A DNA stretch of 64,000 nucleotides. Source: Methanobrevibacter filiformis (lineage in GTDB: Archaea > Methanobacteriota > Methanobacteria > Methanobacteriales > Methanobacteriaceae). The translations under genes and the position numbers were made by a program. Of this stretch, positions 59,546 through 64,000 are shown one piece after another. The DNA is taken from NCBI RefSeq assembly GCF_001639265.1, contig NZ_LWMT01000203.1, positions 1 to 64,000 of the forward strand, given 5' to 3'. The notes beneath the pieces were generated by a model. It made no database searches, had not been told where the DNA came from, and saw only the letters and a list, made by a program, of their open reading frames with translations. The number at the start of each line of letters is the position of its first letter. Position 1 is the stretch's first letter.

Positions 59546-59977
59546 AGTATCAGTCTACATATTAACAACATATTTATAGTTATTTAAATCTAATATACTC
59601 CATATATCTCCATATATACTTTTGTATTAATTACTATAAATAGTATATAATTATACAATTAATCTAAATACATTCAATATAATACTAATATTAATATACT
59701 CTATATGATTATAATATATATGTAAACTATAATATATATTTTATTGTTTTTTAGTATAATGTTTAATAAAATTAGGAAACAATTTTAAAAAAAGTTATCA
59801 AAAGCTATTTCAAAAATAAACTCAAACATGAAAAAAATGATTTTATTCCATGAAAAGAAGAATAAACATATGAAAAAATAAAAATAAGATAAATAAAGAA
59901 ATAATAAGTTTAAAAACTCAGATTATAAAATTAAATATAAAAATAATATAAAAAAATAATATAAAAAATAATATAAA
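59546..59977. other. AT-rich spacer with a decayed hairpin-repeat copy
   Basis: About 430 bases. At 59781-59810 AATTTTAAAAAAAGTTATCAA then AAGCTATTT resembles the hairpin repeat at 22042 and 39199 with losses. The rest is A/T repeats and no gene is seen. Confidence 0.4.
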
Positions 59978-60334
59978 TTAAGCTTCCCATAAACCATGAA
60001 TATTACAATATTCACGAGCTCTAAGGTCAGAACCACTACTAATTTCAAATTCTGCTTTAGGTTCATCTCCAGGAGTTAAATTTGCTATGTAAACCTTATT
60101 TCCTGATATTAACTCAATAAAAGATATATGATGTTCTTCTTCCATTGGATGAGTGACTTCCCCAACTTTAACAGTGACTTTATTTCCTTCTCTTTCGATG
60201 ATTGGAACATGTTTTGGAGAAAGTTCTCCTTTTTTTTTAGATTCTAATAATTCAGCACCATCTAAATCTTCAGCATCTACTAAAATTTCTACAATATTTC
60301 CATTCAGTTTATATATATCATTTAATTTTGCTAT
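59978..60334 (-). CDS. sor: Superoxide reductase (neelaredoxin/SOR), probable AUA start
   Basis: A 118-residue protein. KHVPIIE (His near residue 42), THPMEEEHHISFIEL (His near 62, 68 and 69) and EYCNIHGLWEA at the end provide the four His and one Cys of the catalytic Fe(His)4(Cys) site. It reduces superoxide to hydrogen peroxide in anaerobes. The frame has no ATG, GTG or TTG before the active-site residues; its only ATG is internal. AGAGGT is followed at normal spacing by ATA 60334, so AUA is the likely start. It lies 29 bases downstream of the rubrerythrin gene, forming an oxidative-stress pair. Confidence 0.88.
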   Translation of the reverse strand: MAKLNDIYKLNGNIVEILVDAEDLDGAELLESKKKGELSPKHVPIIEREGNKVTVKVGEVTHPMEEEHHISFIELISGNKVYIANLTPGDEPKAEFEISSGSDLRAREYCNIHGLWEA

Positions 60335-60363
60335 AGTAACAACCTCTGTTTAATTTTATAATA

Positions 60364-60936
60364 TCAATATTTTTCACATATGATTTCAAAGTATTCCTCT
60401 GGATGGTCACAAGAAGGACATTTAGCTGGAGGTTTAGTTCCTTCAACTGAAAATCCACATTTTCTACATTCCCAGGTTACTTTTGTATCTTTTAATAAAA
60501 TTGTTCCATCTTCTACATTTTTAAGTAAATTTTTGTATCTATTTTCATGATGAACTTCTGCTTTACCTATATTTTCAAGTCTTATAGCTATTTCATTAAA
60601 TCCTTCTTCTTTAGCTATTTCAGCAAATTCAGGATACATTGTATTTGCTTCATAATGTTCTCCTTCAATAGCTGACCTTAAATTAGTTGCAGTATCACCT
60701 AAGATAGTATTTGCATCTGCTTCAACAATGACAGGATCATCATTTTCTTTAATTTGATTAATTAATCTGAATAACCATTTTGCATGTTCTCTTTCGTTAT
60801 CAGCCGTTTTAAGGAATATCTCAGCTATTTCATGGAACCCTTCTTTGGTTGCTTGCTTACTATAAATAGTGTACCTATTTCTTGCTTGACTTTCACCAAT
60901 AAATGCTTTAGTTAAATTTTCTAATGTTTTTGACAA
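60364..60936 (-). CDS. rbr: Rubrerythrin
   Basis: A 190-residue protein. The N-terminal diiron ferritin-like domain shows GESQARNRYTIYSKQATKEG, DNEREHAKW and EGEHYEANTMYPEFAEIAKE, and the C-terminal rubredoxin domain WECRKCGFSVEG and CPSCDHPEEYF. It reduces hydrogen peroxide. The start is TTG 60936, 6 nt after GAGGTG; the GTG nine bases earlier is part of that site. It is upstream of the superoxide reductase gene: one makes peroxide and the other removes it. Confidence 0.93.
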   Translation of the reverse strand: MSKTLENLTKAFIGESQARNRYTIYSKQATKEGFHEIAEIFLKTADNEREHAKWLFRLINQIKENDDPVIVEADANTILGDTATNLRSAIEGEHYEANTMYPEFAEIAKEEGFNEIAIRLENIGKAEVHHENRYKNLLKNVEDGTILLKDTKVTWECRKCGFSVEGTKPPAKCPSCDHPEEYFEIICEKY

Positions 60937-61288
60937 ATATTGCACCTCATAACATTGTTTTATTAAATATACATATAATTAAATAATATATTCATTAAAT
61001 AAATATGTAATTAATCATAATTATATTTTTTGATTATACTAATTTAATAGAAAGCTTAAAATATTAACAAATTAAATAAATATGATAACATGTATAGATA
61101 ATTACTGAAAAACATGCATAAAATTGATAATTATATTATACATTTAAATAAAAATTATAAGTTAAATAAATATATTGTAAAATTTATTGAGTATGATCTA
61201 AAACAATTAAATAATACTAAATTAGAACATGTTATACTTATAAATAATACTAAAATAATAGATATTGATTATAAATAATAAATTTAGT

Positions 61289-61451
61289 ACATTGATTTCG
61301 AAAAAATAAAAAATTTTTTCAAAATCCTTTAAGCTATATAATAATTTAAGTGCTTATGATGAGATTCTGCAAAATTTTCTATTTTTTAAATCGAAGATTT
61401 AAAAATTAGATAAAAGATTTTTTATCTTTTATCGTTTTGCGAAATCAGTGT
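61289..61451 (-). mobile_element. MITE-like element, copy D (inverted, 163 bp, enlarged)
   Basis: Starts ACATTGATTTCGAAAAAATA and ends GCGAAATCAGTGT, the reverse complement of the ends of copies A-C. The middle has diverged, and about 50 extra bases contain small palindromes (AAATCGAAGATTT and ATAAAAGATTTTTTATCTTT). It is older or recombined compared with the near-identical copies A-C. The flanking spacer 60937-61535 holds no gene. Confidence 0.75.
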
Positions 61452-61535
61452 TTTATATATTAATTTATTACATATATCCCATTAAATTAAGAACATACAG
61501 TCACAATAATTATTTAGCAATTAATGGTGTAAATT

Positions 61536-62459
61536 ATGAGTTTAATAATAGCTTATGTTGGTAAAAAAGGATGTGTCATAGCTAGTGACAAAAGAAAAAT
61601 AGCATACTTTGGAGATAAAGAAAATATTGATAAACTTGAAAAGGAGTTGTATAATGGTAATATAAAGGGAGATGATGATTTATATGATACTGCTTCCAAA
61701 TTAGATGTTTCATTAAAGATTAGTGAAGATGGAATAAAATTAAGAAGCTTTGATAAAATTAATGTAGGAGAAGTAAGTTCAAAAAGCACGACTGAAACAA
61801 ATAGAAAACGAATTTATGGAACTACAAATGGATATCAAATTGTGGAGCTTTCAGGCTCTAAAATAGTCCACACGGAAAAAGGAAACAATGCACTAATTAT
61901 ATTTGGAAATAAAAGGACTAAAACACTTGCAAATGATTTAATAAGTAAAAAATGGAAGTCAAATTTTAGTTTAAAGTATATGGGCGACATATTTTTAAGA
62001 ATTTTAGAAGAAATCTCTGCTAAAACTCCATCTATTGGAAAAGCGTACGATCTTAACATTATTAACCACAAATTTACAAAAGAAGAAGCAAATGAATACT
62101 TAGATTATTTTATTGAAAAAGATATTCAAGTACTTGGTAAATTCAGAAATCAACTTAAAAGTGAGCTATTAGAACAATCCGAAGCTATTCAAATGGCTAC
62201 CAAAATAATAAACCAGGGTTTTGTTGGGAAAATAGCTAACATAGAAAATAATATGTTAGAAGTACAATTAAACAAAAATGTCCAAGGATTTGATCATAAC
62301 TGGAAATTACTTGTAAAACCTGGAGAAAAAGCCTTTATGTTTGCACCAGAAAATATTGATGTTAAAATCGGAGATAAAATAGTTATTCAAAATGAAACCC
62401 TTTGTGTCGAACAAAATAATGTTCAATTATCATGTAATATCATACTATGCCATTTATAA
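61536..62459 (+). CDS. DUF2121 protein, Connectase family (proteasome-beta-like Ntn hydrolase/protein ligase)
   Basis: A 307-residue protein whose N terminus MSLIIAYVGKKGCVIASDKR follows the proteasome beta-subunit pattern. After removal of Met a Ser would be the N-terminal nucleophile, and the Asp and Lys in SDKRK match the proteasome catalytic region. This fits DUF2121. As I recall, the characterised Methanocaldococcus member, Connectase, is a sequence-specific transpeptidase that recognises a short motif in methyltransferase subunit MtrA. The last ~90 residues look like a separate beta domain (VGKIANIENNMLEVQLN). GGTGTAAATT precedes the ATG. Confidence 0.7.
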   Translation: MSLIIAYVGKKGCVIASDKRKIAYFGDKENIDKLEKELYNGNIKGDDDLYDTASKLDVSLKISEDGIKLRSFDKINVGEVSSKSTTETNRKRIYGTTNGYQIVELSGSKIVHTEKGNNALIIFGNKRTKTLANDLISKKWKSNFSLKYMGDIFLRILEEISAKTPSIGKAYDLNIINHKFTKEEANEYLDYFIEKDIQVLGKFRNQLKSELLEQSEAIQMATKIINQGFVGKIANIENNMLEVQLNKNVQGFDHNWKLLVKPGEKAFMFAPENIDVKIGDKIVIQNETLCVEQNNVQLSCNIILCHL

Positions 62460-62691
62460 TCATATAAATGATATAACAAACAGTTTACAAATATAATTAT
62501 AATATAATAATATATAATAAATCTATAAATGTGTAAATCTTAAATTTATAAATCTATAAATCTATAAATCTTAAATTTGTAAACCATCATATAAAAAAAA
62601 ATATATAATTTAATATAAATTATTGAAATACTAATAAATTAATTAAATATGCTCCATATTAACTGCATTCTATTTATTTTTTGGTGGAATA

Positions 62692-63645
62692 ATGAAAATA
62701 AAATTCTTAGGAACTGGAGGAGGGAGATTTACAACAATCAGTCAACAAAGAATGACTGGAGGTTTTAGAATTGATGATATTAATGGACAGAATTATCATT
62801 TTGATCCAGGTCCTGGAGCATTAGTAAGAACATACCAATTTGGACTAAACCCTATTGATATTGATGGAATTTTTGTATCACACTCACATACTGACCATTA
62901 TAATGATTGCGAAATTATGATTGAAGCAATGACAAAAGGAATGACAAAAGAAAAAGGAATAATTATAGGTAGTGGAAGTGTTTTTGAAGGATTCCAACAA
63001 TGGGGACCATGCATATCTAAATATCACCAAAGTAAAAGCAAAAATATCATTTTAAGTGCAAATAAAACACAAAAAATAGGGAATATGAATATTAAAGGAA
63101 CTAAAACCCTTCATGGCGACCCAACAGGAGTAGGTTTTCAACTTGAACATGAAAATATAAAAATTTCCTATATATCAGACACATTATACTTTGATGATTT
63201 ATGGAAATATCATGAGTCCGCAGATATACTGATTGGAAACATTATAAGACCTAAAGATGAGCATATTAGAGGACACATGACAGGTAACAACTTCATACAA
63301 GTAATAAACCAAGTTAAACCTCAAATCGCAATAATGACTCATTTTAGTCTTAAAAGAAAAGATGAAAACCCAGAAATCGAGGCAAATCGCATTAAAAAAG
63401 AAACTGGGACCAATACAATCGCAGCTTTTGATGGAATGGAACTTGAAATAAATAAAAAATCACCAAAAGATTCTAAAGTTACTATTCTTAAAGATAAGTG
63501 CATAAATAATAAAAATAACAAAATTCGTGCCATGAATATATTTAAAAAAGATAATTATAAACAAACCACAATTAATCAAAAATTTAATTCTAATAGTAAT
63601 AAAAGTTTTTCACCCTCTGTTGAAAAGAGTAAAAAATATAAATAA
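62692..63645 (+). CDS. Metallo-beta-lactamase-fold hydrolase with a disordered tail
   Basis: A 317-residue protein. The beta-lactamase fold is clear: IKFLGTGGGRFTT, the zinc motif FVSHSHTDHYND (HxHxDH, about residues 62-73), TLHGDPTGVGF, ISYISDTLYFDD and IMTHFSLKR. It resembles ribonuclease Z-like and phosphodiesterase-like archaeal hydrolases. About 55 C-terminal residues rich in Lys, Asn and Ser extend beyond the fold and ought to be flexible. GGTGGAATA precedes the ATG. The substrate is unknown. Confidence 0.82.
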   Translation: MKIKFLGTGGGRFTTISQQRMTGGFRIDDINGQNYHFDPGPGALVRTYQFGLNPIDIDGIFVSHSHTDHYNDCEIMIEAMTKGMTKEKGIIIGSGSVFEGFQQWGPCISKYHQSKSKNIILSANKTQKIGNMNIKGTKTLHGDPTGVGFQLEHENIKISYISDTLYFDDLWKYHESADILIGNIIRPKDEHIRGHMTGNNFIQVINQVKPQIAIMTHFSLKRKDENPEIEANRIKKETGTNTIAAFDGMELEINKKSPKDSKVTILKDKCINNKNNKIRAMNIFKKDNYKQTTINQKFNSNSNKSFSPSVEKSKKYK

Positions 63646-63702
63646 TGAACCATATAATACAAAATAATTACTAAAAATAGCTGATTATAACATATTCATA
63701 TT

Positions 63703-63766
63703 ATTCTAAATTAAATATCCTTCTTAAACATATTATTCTAAATTAAATATCCTTCTTAAACATATT
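63703..63766. repeat. Two 32-bp tandem repeats
   Basis: The 32-bp unit starting ATTCTAAATTAAATATCC and ending AAACATATT occurs twice in exact tandem. It lies between the metallo-hydrolase gene and the next start at 63951, and looks like a recent slippage duplication. Confidence 0.85.
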
Positions 63767-63950
63767 ATTAATTTTAATAAATTAGTTAATCATATAAAAC
63801 TAATTATAATATACTGATTTTCATTTTTTTATTAATCTGTTTAATAACATTCAACTTTTCCTTTGAAATATTACTTTTCAAATGCTCTAGGACTAGCTAT
63901 TTTTAAGTATAAAACAAATCAATTAATACAAAAATAATCGAGGAATTTCA

Positions 63951-64000
63951 ATGATACATAGAGAATTATTTAATCTTAAACTAAAAATAAATACACAAAA
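63951..64000 (+). CDS. Start of an unknown gene running off the window
   Basis: ATG 63951 is preceded by GAGGA at normal spacing and opens a frame (MIHRELFNLKLKI) to the window edge. Too little is present to identify it. The AT-rich 63646-63950 spacer upstream contains a tandem repeat and probably the promoter. Confidence 0.5.
   Translation, partial: MIHRELFNLKLKINTQ

Noticed and set aside
60949-61280. Short A/T-rich frames before copy D of the MITE-like family
   Set aside because: No Shine-Dalgarno, no protein-like composition and many stops.

Overview
The window is archaeal and very AT-rich (roughly a quarter G+C by eye). It looks like a Methanobacteriales chromosome, most likely Methanobrevibacter. 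Supporting genes are a pseudomurein-type Mur ligase/MraY/ATP-grasp cluster, the proteasome-activating nucleotidase PAN, archaeal GatDE, split GMP synthase, NreA, KEOPS Cgi121, archaeal citramalate synthase, NikR, a DUF2121 protein (connectase family) and a three-subunit 2-oxoisovalerate:ferredoxin oxidoreductase. Many housekeeping proteins carry Asn/Lys-rich in-frame insertions. No tRNA or rRNA gene, CRISPR array, prophage or transposase gene was seen.

Layout. 1-2.9 kb: end of an unknown gene, a polysaccharide flippase, an archaeoflavoprotein and an unknown small protein. 3.4-10.8 kb: a patchwork built around two copies of a [XRE-cupin regulator + acyl-CoA synthetase] cassette. Between them lie a stop-riddled third synthetase tail, a CcbP-like pseudogene with one TGA, a possible TiaS zinc-ribbon scrap and a SWIM protein. 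11.3-14.4 kb: vorCBA. The synthetases plus Vor suggest that branched-chain acids are activated and then reductively carboxylated to 2-oxoacids. 14.4-22 kb: gatD, gatE, trxB and the split guaA. 22-27.4 kb: membrane and unknown proteins, two tandem MITE-like elements, a glycosidase-like protein, NreA and an aminotransferase. 27.5-35.2 kb, minus strand: cgi121, cimA, a tRNA methyltransferase, a geranylgeranyl-reductase-like protein, a PH-domain protein with a long Asn/Gln tail, a C/D box sRNA and pan. 35.7-45.8 kb: MBF1, DUF356, two exported proteins, the pseudomurein trio, a hydrogenase maturation protease, a methyltransferase and NikR. 46.5-58.5 kb: CBS/winged-helix pair, pheS, citG-like, tatD, hemB, two HhH glycosylases, aroC, AIM24-like and a RecJ-like DHH protein. 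59-64 kb: lipoprotein, rubrerythrin and superoxide reductase, an inverted MITE-like copy, the DUF2121 protein and a metallo-hydrolase.

Two window-wide signals stand out. First, six genes appear to start at AUA, AUU or AUC, placed 5-6 nt after a good Shine-Dalgarno. The superoxide reductase has no usable AUG/GUG/UUG at all. Second, the 10-bp palindrome AATAGCTATT occurs about 26 times, against about 0.4 expected from base composition, reminiscent of cyanobacterial HIP1. Other signals are a 114-bp MITE-like family, a second hairpin repeat family, a 31-bp minisatellite and a paired GTCATGAC site.

Many start codons below were moved downstream of the longest reading frame, because the upstream GTG/TTG/ATG lies inside or before the Shine-Dalgarno. 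All readings were made by eye without database searches.
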